A stretch of DNA of 64,000 bases from Bacteroidia bacterium (GTDB lineage Bacteria; Bacteroidota; Bacteroidia; J057; JADKCL01), in contig JACJYV010000003.1 of NCBI GenBank assembly GCA_020635905.1, positions 1-64,000 on the forward strand, read 5' to 3'. Below are positions 11,695 to 20,184 of this stretch, piece after piece. A program made the position numbers and the translations under genes. The notes beneath the pieces are model-generated. The model made no database searches. It was not told where the DNA came from and saw only the letters and a list, made by a program, of their open reading frames with translations. Each line of letters begins with the position of its first letter. Position 1 is the first letter of the stretch.

Positions 11695-13608
11695 CTCTTC
11701 AAACATTTTCCCCTTCCCCATCACAAATACGAGTACTGCGCCCGAAACCAGGGCAATGCCAGACCAGATCAGGCCTTCATTCCATTCCTGAAAAATCAGT
11801 TTGCCCGAGGCAAACAGCAGGGAATAAGTCATGATTATGGCCGAAACCCAGCAAACGAATAACTGCCCCAGACCCGCATCCTTGCCCTGATAGTTCATAC
11901 CTTCCTTCACAGGTCCCCAGACCCCGCCTGGGTGCACTTTGGCATAGAATTTCTCCAGCACTTCCTTGCTTTCGGGCTGGGTGAGGAAGGTCACTACAAT
12001 CCACGACACAGTGGTAAAGCCAATGGTTACGAAGTAACTTCCAGGAAAGGAAGCCAGTTCATGGCCGTCGGGGAGGATAAATTTGGTAAAACCAAAGGCA
12101 ATGAACGGGGCAATGGTTGCCGTAATTTCACTCCAGGCATTGATTCGCCACCAGTACCAGCGCAGGATCAAAACCAGTCCCAAACCTGCGCCGCACTCAA
12201 TCACAAACTCCCAGACTGCGGAAATGGAGGTAATCAGGGTGGTAATTAAAAGAGCGGCAATCATCAATACCAAAGTGGCAATGCGGCTGATCAGGACCAG
12301 TTGCTTTTGATCTGATTTCTCCCGCTCAGTAGCTAAAAAGGGTTTATAAAAATCGTTGACCAGATAACTGGCGCCCCAGTTCAACTGGGTCGAAATGGTG
12401 CTCATATAGGCAGCCAGGAAGGCCACCAACAACAGGCCTTTCAGGCCCGTAGGCAGAAAGTCCCGCATGGCAAAGACATAGCCCAGTTTGGGGTCTTTTG
12501 CATAATCAATGTATTGTCCCAAGGTTGCGTCATCTGGTAAATTCAGGCCTTTTGCATGTAAACTGGTCAGGATATCTGCCCGGGAAAGTCCCGCATCCAT
12601 CAACCCCTGAATCTCAACGATCAGGTTAGAATCAACAGGGGCATATAATACGAGGGCACACAGCCCAACAATGATCCAGGGCCAGGGACGAAGGCAAATG
12701 TGAGCCACGTAAAAGAAAAGGGTGGCAAGCACTGAGTGTTTTTCATTTTTGGCACTCATCATGCGTTGCGCCACATATCCCCCTCCCCCGGGCTCAGCGC
12801 CCGGGTACCAGCTGGCCCACCACTGCATGCCAATGTAGGCGAGAAAAGCGCCTGCGCTGATGGTCAGGGTTTTGGCCAGACCGCTTCCTCCCGCTCCTCC
12901 CACGGAGGGAAAAAAGTCAAACACCCCTTCCCTATGGGCAAGCTGGGTTTTGAGACCTTCAATGCCTCCAATTTGGTCAGAATTCAACACCAAAATGGCC
13001 AAAACGATGCTGCCCGCCATGGCAATCCCAAATTGCACCATATCCGTCACAGCAACTCCCATCAGCCCTGAAAGGGCTGAATAGACTGCGACCAGCAGCA
13101 TGGCCCCTCCCACCAACATGATCTGCTGGGTAAAACTGATCCCGAAAAAAACCTCCAGCAAGGACATCAGGGCCAGGTTTACCCAACCCAGCACCATCAT
13201 ATTCAGGAAAAGGCCCAGGTAAACGGCTTTGAAGCCGCGCAGGAAACGGGAAGCGGGGCCTCCATATCGCAAATCAATGAATTCAACTTCAGTCAGCACC
13301 TCAGCCCGCCGCCAGAGGCGGGCAAAGAAAAAGGTGGTGAGCATCCCACCAATCAGCATATTCCACCACAACCAGTTGCCGGCAATGCCGCGGGTACCCA
13401 CCAGTTCGGTCACGGCCAGGGGCGTATCTGCAGCAAAAGTGGTGGCCACCATTGAAATCCCGGCAATGTACCAGGGCAGGTTTCGCCCACCCAGAAAAAA
13501 TTCGCTCAGGCTTTGCCCGGCTTTTTTGGAATAGGCAATGGCAATCACCAAAGTCAGAACGAGGTAGGCAATGATGAGCAGCCAATCTGCAAGGGCAAGA
13601 CTTTGCAT
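11668..13608 (-). CDS. Sodium:solute symporter (SSS family)
   Basis: 646 aa with about 13-14 membrane helices, starting ADWLLIIAYLVLTLVIAIAYSKKA. The early motif FFLGGRNLPWYIAGISMVAT is typical of sodium/solute symporters. A large loop (about 215-255) and another extramembrane part (about 330-375) are present, and the C-terminal tail is charged. The substrate cannot be named (sugar, amino acid or organic acid). The last codons (EEGTSENDED) lie inside MITE copy A. The start is 12 bp after the stop of the hydrolase gene upstream, so the two are probably co-transcribed. Confidence 0.9.
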   Translation of the reverse strand: MQSLALADWLLIIAYLVLTLVIAIAYSKKAGQSLSEFFLGGRNLPWYIAGISMVATTFAADTPLAVTELVGTRGIAGNWLWWNMLIGGMLTTFFFARLWRRAEVLTEVEFIDLRYGGPASRFLRGFKAVYLGLFLNMMVLGWVNLALMSLLEVFFGISFTQQIMLVGGAMLLVAVYSALSGLMGVAVTDMVQFGIAMAGSIVLAILVLNSDQIGGIEGLKTQLAHREGVFDFFPSVGGAGGSGLAKTLTISAGAFLAYIGMQWWASWYPGAEPGGGGYVAQRMMSAKNEKHSVLATLFFYVAHICLRPWPWIIVGLCALVLYAPVDSNLIVEIQGLMDAGLSRADILTSLHAKGLNLPDDATLGQYIDYAKDPKLGYVFAMRDFLPTGLKGLLLVAFLAAYMSTISTQLNWGASYLVNDFYKPFLATEREKSDQKQLVLISRIATLVLMIAALLITTLITSISAVWEFVIECGAGLGLVLILRWYWWRINAWSEITATIAPFIAFGFTKFILPDGHELASFPGSYFVTIGFTTVSWIVVTFLTQPESKEVLEKFYAKVHPGGVWGPVKEGMNYQGKDAGLGQLFVCWVSAIIMTYSLLFASGKLIFQEWNEGLIWSGIALVSGAVLVFVMGKGKMFEEGTSENDED

Positions 13609-13620
13609 ACAGGAATCTGG

Positions 13621-14457
13621 TTAAAATTTATTGTCGAAAAATTTCAGGGTGTATTCAAGGACCTCGCCAAACTCAGGCGTATTCCCGGCAAAAGGGTGTT
13701 TGACCCCAAAAACATGATCTGCACCTGAAATGATGTGCAATTCCACTTTGCCCCACTCGTCTGCCTCGTAGATTTTGCTGGCATGACTGATGGGCACAGA
13801 GGTGTCCTCGTCGCCATGGATGATGCAAATGGGCTTTTTGCAACGTGCAACAGCGGCCCCCACGTCCAGTCGGGCAGCATTATTCTCCACGTCAGCCAGA
13901 ATATCCAGACCCATGTGAAAAACCTGCCCGGTCCGCGAGTTGATTACTTCAAGTGAACCCGTTTTTCTCCAGCGATCCACCACCGCCAGCGAAGGCAGGT
14001 TAAATCCTGAAACTGCGGCCCAGGTGGTGACGGCCTTTATATACGGACTTTCTGAAGCCGCCAGCAGGGCAATTCCTCCCCCACGACTGTGGCCAATGAG
14101 GCCGATCTGTTCGAAAGGCTGGCTGCCATTGATCCCCTGCAAAGCAGCCATTTCAGCCACTTCCAGGGTCTCATTCAATTCCATGGAATAGGTGTTATTG
14201 CGAAATTTATCCAACTCAGTAAATTCCAGCAGGTCCTCCCCCACTCCGTTATGAGAAAAATTAAAGGTCAGGAAATGGTAGCCTTTTTCAGCAAAAAATT
14301 CACCCGCAAACGGAATGAATCCCCAGTCTTTGAACCCCTTGAACCCATGCACATAGATCAACAGGGGCCGGCCTTCTTTCGCCTTTTGGGGAGTGAAAAG
14401 GGTCATTCTTTGGGGAAATCCCGCGGAAGTGGTCCTGCGTAATTCAGCCTTAATCAT
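13621..14457 (-). CDS. Alpha/beta hydrolase (dienelactone hydrolase/peptidase-like)
   Basis: 278 aa from the ATG at 14457 (MIKAELRRTTSAGFPQRMTL); an upstream in-frame ATG near 14529 would add a poorly conserved stretch. The oxyanion region YVHGFKGFKDW, the nucleophile elbow GHSRGGG (Ser), IHGDEDTSVP (acid Asp) and GADHVFG (His) form a complete catalytic triad. There is no signal peptide. It acts on an ester or peptide bond; the natural substrate is unknown. It precedes the symporter gene by 12 bp, so uptake and hydrolysis of a shared compound is a reasonable inference. Confidence 0.87.
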   Translation of the reverse strand: MIKAELRRTTSAGFPQRMTLFTPQKAKEGRPLLIYVHGFKGFKDWGFIPFAGEFFAEKGYHFLTFNFSHNGVGEDLLEFTELDKFRNNTYSMELNETLEVAEMAALQGINGSQPFEQIGLIGHSRGGGIALLAASESPYIKAVTTWAAVSGFNLPSLAVVDRWRKTGSLEVINSRTGQVFHMGLDILADVENNAARLDVGAAVARCKKPICIIHGDEDTSVPISHASKIYEADEWGKVELHIISGADHVFGVKHPFAGNTPEFGEVLEYTLKFFDNKF

Positions 14458-14680
14458 TATTTTTGCTTTATGCTCTGAAAAATAAATGAAAAAATCCAAT
14501 CCTGTCAGGGAATCTTTCCCCACGACCACTTTTCAGGACTTAAATCAAGGGTGATTTTGGGCAAAAAACCAGGCAAAAATGCAGGTTTTCAGGCGGGTAA
14601 AAGAAGGGTTGTGTCCACAGAATTGTTTCAATTGTTCGTAATTTATGAGATAAATCATCGTCACCAGCCCGGAAAATTTA

Positions 14681-14688
14681 TATCTTTG
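14681..14688 (+). promoter_or_regulatory. -7 box TATCTTTG for the hydroxylase gene
   Basis: Perfect TAnnTTTG, 38 bases before the ATG at 14726. No clear -33 TTTG is visible at the usual distance. Confidence 0.6.
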
Positions 14689-14725
14689 CCGTAGTTAGTT
14701 TAATGGAATCATTGCAAAAGCCATT

Positions 14726-15394
14726 ATGGGAAACCTTAATTACGAAATTGGAAAAGTAAATACCAGGGATACAGGGCGGGTTTTTAAGAACCCTGTACTG
14801 GAGTTTTTAACCAAAACTCATCCCCTGATCATCATTGGCATGTGGGTGCCCATTTGCTCAGTAATGATGTGGTATGATCATTCCCATTTTGAAAGACCTC
14901 TCTGGCAGGTGGCGGCTATTTTTGGCGGCGCCTATTTCTTCTGGACCTTTGCCGAGTATTTTTTGCATCGCTACCTTTACCACTGGACCAACGGCACCAA
15001 ATGGGCTGACCGCTTCCATTACATGATGCACGGCATCCACCACAATTATCCCAACGACAAAACCCGCCTTTTCCAGCCTCCCGTGATGAGCGTGATCCTG
15101 GGGGCCATCTTTTTCAGCTTCTTTTTCCTGGTTCTGCCTGGTCATACTGCTGCTTTCAGCTTTTTCCCTGGTTTCACCATGGGCTATCTTACTTACGCTT
15201 CCATTCACTACTCTATTCACGCCTTCAAATTCAAAAAAGGCTATTTCAAATGGGTTTCCACCCACCACAACCTGCACCACTTCAAGTACCCGGACAAAGC
15301 TTTTGGCGTTTCCACGCCCATCTGGGACTTTATCATGGGTACCATGCCTCCCCGCGAAACCCGTGGAGCAGCCCGTACCAATCAGTCAAACTAA
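14726..15394 (+). CDS. Fatty acid hydroxylase / sterol desaturase family membrane enzyme
   Basis: 222 aa with four membrane helices (about 31-47, 63-83, 118-137, 143-160). The family's eight-histidine di-metal motif set is present: HRYLYH (about 84), HGIHHNYP (about 101), HYSIH (about 162) and THHNLHH (about 179). The layout is like fatty acid 2-hydroxylase without the cytochrome b5 domain, which would make 2-hydroxylated acyl chains, for instance for sphingolipids, which many Bacteroidota produce. The substrate is an inference. A strong terminator follows. Confidence 0.88.
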   Translation: MGNLNYEIGKVNTRDTGRVFKNPVLEFLTKTHPLIIIGMWVPICSVMMWYDHSHFERPLWQVAAIFGGAYFFWTFAEYFLHRYLYHWTNGTKWADRFHYMMHGIHHNYPNDKTRLFQPPVMSVILGAIFFSFFFLVLPGHTAAFSFFPGFTMGYLTYASIHYSIHAFKFKKGYFKWVSTHHNLHHFKYPDKAFGVSTPIWDFIMGTMPPRETRGAARTNQSN

Positions 15395-15428
15395 ATACCC
15401 GGCCCCCGGGCCGTTTCAGAAATAATGC

Positions 15429-15458
15429 AAAAGCCGTTCAAATTGGACGGCTTTTTTT
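15429..15458 (+). terminator. Intrinsic terminator after the hydroxylase gene
   Basis: AAAGCCGTTC pairs with GGACGGCTTT (one G-U) around AAATT, followed by seven T. The last T is also the first base of the next promoter's -7 box. Confidence 0.85.
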
Positions 15459-15465
15459 ATCTTTG
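15458..15465 (+). promoter_or_regulatory. -7 box TATCTTTG for the scramblase-like gene
   Basis: Perfect TAnnTTTG starting on the last T of the upstream terminator. The ATG at 15480 is only 14 bases further, so the leader is very short. Confidence 0.65.
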
Positions 15466-15479
15466 TCAAAACGCAATCC

Positions 15480-16076
15480 ATGAGCAATATCACACAAATC
15501 CTTTCCAGGGACATTTTTTTCGTCAAAGAGCATGTGGGTATGTTCAAGGCGGCCAATAACTACGACATTCTGGATCCTGAAACCAAGGATACCATTCTTC
15601 ATTGCCGCGAGGAAAATCTGGGTGCATTGACCAAGATGTTTCGTTTCACGGATTACAAACGCATGACCCCTTTCGACGTCAGAATCAAAACGGTGGATGG
15701 ACAACAGGTGGTGCGGGTCAACCGTGGGGTGGCCGTATTGGCCTCCAAAGTCAAGGTTTTCGACGAAAATGACGTTTATATTGGTGGTTTTAAGCAAAAA
15801 GTGTTTTCTCTGGGAGGCAAATTTATCGTGCACGACCAGCATGAGCGGGATTTGTTTATGCTTACGGGCAAGTGGTCGGGTTGGGATTTCAAGTTTACTG
15901 CAGGAGATGTTGTGCTGGCAGAAGTCACCAAAAAGTGGGCTGGACTGGGCAAGGAATTGTTCACCAGCGCCGACAATTATATCCTGAAAATTTCCCCTGA
16001 TGTACCCGCTGATGCCGTTGCCCGCAAACTGATCCTGGCCAGCGTAATGTGCATTGACATGGTGCTCAAAGAATAG
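15480..16076 (+). CDS. Phospholipid scramblase-related (LURP1-like fold) protein
   Basis: 198 aa. The sequence has the tubby/LURP1-like pattern of repeated beta strands around one helix: YDILDPETKDTILHCREE, then FDVRIKTVDGQQVVRVNRG, VKVFDENDVYIGGFKQK, GGKFIVHDQHERDLFML, and a final hydrophobic helix (AVARKLILASVMCIDMVL) matching the buried C-terminal helix of the fold. Bacterial members are called scramblase family proteins, but lipid scrambling is unproven. The lipid kinase gene follows after 8 bases, so both may act on membrane lipids. Confidence 0.78.
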   Translation: MSNITQILSRDIFFVKEHVGMFKAANNYDILDPETKDTILHCREENLGALTKMFRFTDYKRMTPFDVRIKTVDGQQVVRVNRGVAVLASKVKVFDENDVYIGGFKQKVFSLGGKFIVHDQHERDLFMLTGKWSGWDFKFTAGDVVLAEVTKKWAGLGKELFTSADNYILKISPDVPADAVARKLILASVMCIDMVLKE

Positions 16077-16084
16077 TTCCTGCC

Positions 16085-17005
16085 TTGGACCACTGGACCT
16101 GTATCGTGAATCCCTGTGCAGGAAGCGGGCGCGGAGCCCGGCACTGGGAAAAAATCTCGCAACTTTTGCGCAGGGAAGGTATTCCTTATGAGGTCCTGCA
16201 GACTCAGCACAGCGGGCATGCCGAGGCCCTGGCCAGCCAGGCCATTCACCGCGGCGACCGCAAAATTGTGGCCGTGGGCGGCGACGGCACCTCGAGCGAG
16301 GTAGCCAATGGCATTTTGCGGCAGGAAGCCGTCAATCCTCTGGAGGTAAAAATGGCCGTGATCCCGGTCGGGACCGGCAATGACTGGGGGCGCACCATCG
16401 GGATTCCCTCTCATTACATCGCAGCCATGCGGCTGCTCAAAAAAGAAAAAACCATCGTCACAGACGTGGGCACCGTTCGCTGGAAGGTGGATGGGAAGCC
16501 CCGCATGCGCTACTTTGTCAACATTGCGGGCATGGGTTTTGAAGCCTATGCAGGGGTGCGGATCAACGAAAAAAAGAACAAAGGCAACGCCGGAAAAATC
16601 GCCTACCTGAGCGGACTGGTCAGTGCGCTGGGCAGCTATCACGCCCTGCCAGTAAAGGTGGTGATGGAAGGCATCAGCCTGAAACGGGACATTTTCACCA
16701 TGGCGATTGGCATCTGTCAGTACAACGGGGGCGGCATGCGCCAATGTCCACAAGCGATCTACAACGATGGCCTCCTGGATGTGACCATCATCGACCGGGT
16801 AAGCAAATTCAAAGTAGTGGCCAATCTGCCGAGGATATTCACAGGAAGCTTTGTCAGGTTAAATGAGGTCAATCAATTTCGCACCCAATCAGTCAGTGTA
16901 ATCTGTAAGGAAAATTTTCTGCTGGAAATTGACGGGGAAAACATTGGCCATGGCCCGGCCGAATTTGGCATCCTGCCCCAGGCCCTGCGGGTGGTGGTGA
17001 AATAA
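16085..17005 (+). CDS. Diacylglycerol kinase family lipid kinase (YegS/BmrU-like)
   Basis: 306 aa. The catalytic domain shows VNPCAGSGRG (8-17), the nucleotide motif GGDGTSSEV (65-73) and PVGTGNDWGRTIG (about 98-110); the C-terminal beta-sandwich ends EIDGENIGHGPAEFGILP. It phosphorylates a lipid such as diacylglycerol or a sphingoid base with ATP. The start is TTG at 16085, directly before the conserved first strand (MDHWTCIVNP), with no ATG upstream in frame. It is 8 bp downstream of the scramblase-like gene and likely in the same operon. Confidence 0.9.
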   Translation: MDHWTCIVNPCAGSGRGARHWEKISQLLRREGIPYEVLQTQHSGHAEALASQAIHRGDRKIVAVGGDGTSSEVANGILRQEAVNPLEVKMAVIPVGTGNDWGRTIGIPSHYIAAMRLLKKEKTIVTDVGTVRWKVDGKPRMRYFVNIAGMGFEAYAGVRINEKKNKGNAGKIAYLSGLVSALGSYHALPVKVVMEGISLKRDIFTMAIGICQYNGGGMRQCPQAIYNDGLLDVTIIDRVSKFKVVANLPRIFTGSFVRLNEVNQFRTQSVSVICKENFLLEIDGENIGHGPAEFGILPQALRVVVK

Positions 17006-17117
17006 AGGCTGAAAAAAATCTTTCAAAAAATGAACAATTCCATTGAATTGGCGTAAGAAAAATTATAAATTTAGGAACAGGTAATTTTTCTAAGTGTGAA
17101 TCAGATGAAGGGAGAAT

Positions 17118-17693
17118 ATGAATTTTAAGTTTCTATTGATCATTGGACTAATGCTGTTTCTGTTAGGTCCGCTCCAGGCCCAATCTGATTTACCCCTTTA
17201 TTCTGCTCAAACCGTTTCCCTCAAATCCCTGCCCGCCTCCTCTCCCCTTTCCAAACTTCACCCCCAATTCACAGGCGCGGCATTCTCAGAAGAATTTTCA
17301 CCAGAACTCGCAGGCGATGGCAATGCTGCCACTGCATTTCTGGCCTCGACCACCCAGCCGGGCCCGGCGGTGGAAATAACGTACAACCTGGAAGGGGTGG
17401 CAACCTCCTTCTTTGCGGTCAACTCAATCTGGATAGTGAGTGGTAAATCAAGCGGCAATGCCAGCCTTGGCCAGTATTCCCGCCCCCGTACCATTCGCCT
17501 CTGGATCAACGGACAGCCCCATGGCAGATTCACTCTCGCGGATTCTGATCAACCCCAGATGATCCAGACGGAGGAACTGCTGTTGCTGGCCAACCAATCC
17601 ACTCATTTTGCCTTCGAAATCCTCGATGTTTTTGCAGGCGAAAAACCTGAAGTGGCAATTGCTGAGATTTTTCTGGACGGGACAGGCCGTTAA
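17118..17693 (+). CDS. Secreted protein with discoidin-like (NADase-type glycan-binding) domain
   Basis: 191 aa. Signal peptide MNFKFLLIIGLMLFLLGPLQAQS is followed by a beta-rich domain. The pattern ELAGDGNAATAFLAS, a hydrophobic strand (AVEITYNLEG), FAVNSIWIVSGKS, RPRTIRLWINGQ and a final FEILDVFAGEKPEVAIAEIFLDG matches the jelly-roll carbohydrate-binding-like domain seen next to NADase and related exported proteins. Family assignment is by pattern only. It sits between the lipid kinase and acyl-CoA-binding protein genes with separate spacing, so it is probably an independent unit. Confidence 0.7.
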   Translation: MNFKFLLIIGLMLFLLGPLQAQSDLPLYSAQTVSLKSLPASSPLSKLHPQFTGAAFSEEFSPELAGDGNAATAFLASTTQPGPAVEITYNLEGVATSFFAVNSIWIVSGKSSGNASLGQYSRPRTIRLWINGQPHGRFTLADSDQPQMIQTEELLLLANQSTHFAFEILDVFAGEKPEVAIAEIFLDGTGR

Positions 17694-17746
17694 GCCAGCC
17701 CTGACGACATATTATTTTTTTTGTAACCCATTAAAACCGAAATCCC

Positions 17747-18025
17747 ATGGAATTAGAAAGTCAATTCGAATCCGCAGTGGAACTCTCCAAAAAGCTTGCG
17801 TACAAGCCCTCCAACGAGCGTTTGCTCCAGTTATACGGACTTTACAAGCAGGCGACCGCAGGTGATTGCACCGCGGATGTTAAAAATCCTTTTGATCTCG
17901 TGGCCAGAGCCAAGCACGATGCCTGGGCCAAACTGAAGGGGACGGACCCCTTAAAAGCGAAGATGGACTATGTTGAACTGGTGCAGTACCTCTCCAATAA
18001 GCCCAAACAGACGGTTCTCTCCTGA
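17747..18025 (+). CDS. Acyl-CoA-binding protein
   Basis: 92 aa, the standard size of the four-helix acyl-CoA-binding proteins. Conserved features are FESAVELSKKL in helix 1, LLQLYGLYKQATAGDC in helix 2, ARAKHDAWAKLKG in helix 3 and AKMDYVELVQYL in helix 4; the tyrosine and lysine positions that hold the CoA phosphate (Y-x-x-YKQA, K-x-DAW) are present. It binds and buffers long-chain acyl-CoA in the cytoplasm. A hairpin terminator follows. Confidence 0.93.
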   Translation: MELESQFESAVELSKKLAYKPSNERLLQLYGLYKQATAGDCTADVKNPFDLVARAKHDAWAKLKGTDPLKAKMDYVELVQYLSNKPKQTVLS

Positions 18026-18052
18026 ACGGAATTTTCAATTGAAGATTCATCC

Positions 18053-18102
18053 ACCCGCGCTGAAAATCAAGGTTTTCCTTCCTTTTACAGCGCGGGTTTT
18101 TT
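18053..18102 (+). terminator. Intrinsic terminator after the acyl-CoA-binding protein gene
   Basis: CCCGCGCTG and CAGCGCGGG form a 9-bp GC-rich stem closing a long loop that can itself pair AAAA with TTTT; six T follow. Confidence 0.8.
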
Positions 18103-18154
18103 ATGGCCTGCAAATTCCCCTTTCAATTTTCTTTCTCCCTGAATATCATTTGCC

Positions 18155-18604
18155 TTGAAAGAAACCATCACCAAAGACTTTGGCCAACAGGGTATCATTT
18201 ACTCCAATGATCCCAACCTGCTCGATGCAAATGCCATTCATGCCTACCTCACCCAATCGTACTGGGCTGAAGGCCGCACTCTGGATAGGGTCAGAAAATC
18301 TATCCAGAATTCGCATTGTGGGGGATTGTATCAGGAGAAAAATCAGATTGGATTTGGGCGGCTGATCACGGATTACTGCACCTTTGGCTACCTGGCTGAT
18401 GTGTATGTGCTTCCCGAATGGCAGGGCAAAGGATTGGGTAAATGGCTGGTGGAAAATCTGCTAAATGACCCGGCCCTGAGCGAAGTAACCCGTTTCATGC
18501 TGGGCACCCGCGACGCGCATACCCTCTATCAGCAATTTGGATTCAACACCCCCGCTCTGCCCGACCGCTGGATGGAAAAGGTGATTCCCCAAAGCAAAAA
18601 ATAA
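18155..18604 (+). CDS. GNAT family N-acetyltransferase
   Basis: 149 aa. The acetyl-CoA-binding motif A is VYVLPEWQGKGLGKWLVENLL (Q/R-x-x-G-x-G/A form QGKGLG). The end is RDAHTLYQQFGF followed by a proline-rich tail, as in small GNAT enzymes of the YitH/YjcF kind. The start is TTG at 18155 (MKETITKDFGQQG); there is no in-frame ATG before the domain. The acceptor substrate is unknown. It is followed after 14 bases by the lysine-rich protein gene. Confidence 0.87.
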   Translation: MKETITKDFGQQGIIYSNDPNLLDANAIHAYLTQSYWAEGRTLDRVRKSIQNSHCGGLYQEKNQIGFGRLITDYCTFGYLADVYVLPEWQGKGLGKWLVENLLNDPALSEVTRFMLGTRDAHTLYQQFGFNTPALPDRWMEKVIPQSKK

Positions 18605-18618
18605 GCTAAATTCGCAGC

Positions 18619-19479
18619 ATGTCAATCCAAACCCTGCTTCCCATAAAAATATTACTCCTGCTTACCCTTTTGGGGGGAACTGCATTCACCCTTTCTGCCC
18701 AGTTGCAGCCCAATCCTGAGTTGCAAATGCCCTGCAAGTATTTCAAAAACGGCAAATTTGAATACACCAGCCCGGGCAGATTGGGGATTACGGTCAAACG
18801 GAATGGAAAAAAGCACATTGAATTTAATTCCAATACGGGCGAAAAAGCAGTTTTCAGGGTAGAATGGCCCAAAGACACCACCTGCGTCTATATCCTGACC
18901 TTCAAAAAATCAAATCGTCCCTCCCGTTTGCGCAAGGGCTGGCAGGTAAAGGTCATCATCACGGAAACTTTCGACGATTATTACGACTTCAGGTCTGACC
19001 GCTACGGAATCAGGGAACGGGGCTCCCTCTTGAAGATCCTGACCAAGGCTGAAAAGCGCAAAAAAGAAAAGGAAGCCCAGGAAAAAGCCGCGGAAGAATT
19101 GCGCCTGGCCCGCGAAAAAGCCATTCAGGACTCCCTGAAAAAGGCAGGCGTGGTGCCCGAAAAAGACAAGCCTGTGGACCCCAATGCCAAAAACGAGCAG
19201 ACGGGCAAGGAAGGCAAGGATAACGATAAAGGCAAGCACGAAAAGGGCGAAAACGGCAAGGAAAAGGATAAAGGCAAGGATAAAAAAGACAAAGATTCGG
19301 GCAAGAAAGACAAGGCCAAAAAAGACAAGAAGGAGAAGCCTGAAAAGGAGAAGAAAGAGAAAAAGGAAAAACCGCCCAAAGAAAAGAAAGAGAAACCTCC
19401 TAAGGAGAAAAAAGAAAAGCCCCCCAAAGAGAAAAAAGAGAAGCCTCCAAAAGATGAGGAAGGGGGCGATGAAGAATAA
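18619..19479 (+). CDS. Secreted protein with long lysine/glutamate-rich repetitive tail
   Basis: 286 aa. Signal peptide (about 1-28, ending FTLSAQ). A small folded domain of about 110 residues follows (KNGKFEYTSPGRLGITVKRN ... TCVYILTFKKSNRPSRLRKG), rich in beta strands. From about residue 138 the protein becomes a highly charged helix (AEKRKKEKEAQEKAAEELRL) and then a disordered Lys/Glu/Asp/Gly tail ending in four EKPPKEKK units (250-281). The tail could bind acidic surfaces or polysaccharide, or span the periplasm; this is inference. The long antisense frame across this gene is a composition artefact. I do not recognise the N-terminal domain. Confidence 0.82.
   Translation: MSIQTLLPIKILLLLTLLGGTAFTLSAQLQPNPELQMPCKYFKNGKFEYTSPGRLGITVKRNGKKHIEFNSNTGEKAVFRVEWPKDTTCVYILTFKKSNRPSRLRKGWQVKVIITETFDDYYDFRSDRYGIRERGSLLKILTKAEKRKKEKEAQEKAAEELRLAREKAIQDSLKKAGVVPEKDKPVDPNAKNEQTGKEGKDNDKGKHEKGENGKEKDKGKDKKDKDSGKKDKAKKDKKEKPEKEKKEKKEKPPKEKKEKPPKEKKEKPPKEKKEKPPKDEEGGDEE
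19366..19461 (+). repeat. Four tandem 24-bp coding repeats (EKPPKEKK)
   Basis: Four in-frame copies. The first three encode EKPPKEKK and the fourth EKPPKDEE. Their codons differ (CCGCCC, CCTCCT, CCCCCC, CCTCCA for the prolines), so protein sequence is kept while DNA has drifted. Confidence 0.85.
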
Positions 19480-19576
19480 TTTTGGGGAATTTTTATGCTG
19501 AAATGCCCCTAAAAAAGCCAAGAAGGCAAAAATTCCCCACCTCAAACCCAATACCACCCATAGCCGTATTATTTTT

Positions 19577-20122
19577 ATGCAAATTCCCCCAAAACTCCTG
19601 CTGATCCTGGGTTGCGCCCTTCTCCTGGCCGCCTGCAGCAATGTCCAGATCGACAATTCCTCCAAAAACTCTGTGATCGTAACCGTGGACGGCGCCCAGC
19701 ACGACCTGGGAGCGGGCGAGCGAAAGTCTATCAAACTCAGCGCAGGCCAGCACAGTCTGAAAATCAGGGACGTGACAGGCAAGTCCCTGGCTGATACCAC
19801 TTTTAGTCTGGCTGAAGGCGGCCTGATCAATGCAGGAGGGGGCGAATATGTGATCTGGAAGACCCTCTACGGCCTGCAAAAAGACCGTGCCACCCTGCTC
19901 CATGAAGAATGGGTTGAAATGGATTCCACGGAGTTTTTCGGCGATTTCAAATTGATTGGACCCAAAACCTCCTTTGTTGAGCAAACCTGGGATCACAATC
20001 TGGATCAGGACTTTCCCACTTCTCAAAAGCTGCTTATTTTCAGCGATTTCGTCATTGAAAGCAAACTTTTCCGCGAAAAGGATTTCAAAGCCGAGTATCG
20101 CCGTATGTCCACACCGCAGTGA
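19577..20122 (+). CDS. Lipoprotein of unknown function
   Basis: 181 aa. The signal ends in the lipobox LLAAC (Cys at about 20), so it is a lipid-anchored envelope protein. The first part (VQIDNSSKNSVIVTVDGAQHDLGAGERKSIKLSAGQHSLKIRD) looks like a PEGA-type beta domain, which often binds cell wall or other surfaces. The second half (GGGEYVIWKTLYGLQKDRATLLHEEW) is unrecognised. It is convergent with the toxin-antitoxin genes. It is preceded by 97 bp of spacer. Confidence 0.78.
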   Translation: MQIPPKLLLILGCALLLAACSNVQIDNSSKNSVIVTVDGAQHDLGAGERKSIKLSAGQHSLKIRDVTGKSLADTTFSLAEGGLINAGGGEYVIWKTLYGLQKDRATLLHEEWVEMDSTEFFGDFKLIGPKTSFVEQTWDHNLDQDFPTSQKLLIFSDFVIESKLFREKDFKAEYRRMSTPQ

Positions 20123-20139
20123 TCCATGGTTGTTGGTTG

Positions 20140-20178
20140 TGAGTTTTAAGTTAATCAGGAATGGGAACTCAAAACTCA
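20140..20178. repeat. Inverted repeat between convergent genes
   Basis: TGAGTTTTAAGTT (20140-20152) faces AACTCAAAACTCA (20166-20178), 12 of 13 positions complementary, loop 13. There is no long T-run, so it is at best a weak bidirectional terminator; it may be a repeat remnant. Confidence 0.5.
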
Positions 20179-20184
20179 GAACTA

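Noticed and set aside
14703..14759. Short upstream frame (18 codons) overlapping the hydroxylase gene start in another frame
   Set aside because: No evidence that it is translated; its sequence does not suggest a regulatory leader peptide.
18910..19830. Open frame of 306 aa on the minus strand, very Phe/Leu-rich
   Set aside because: It is the complement of the Lys-rich tail gene (AAG/AAA read as CTT/TTT); a composition artefact.
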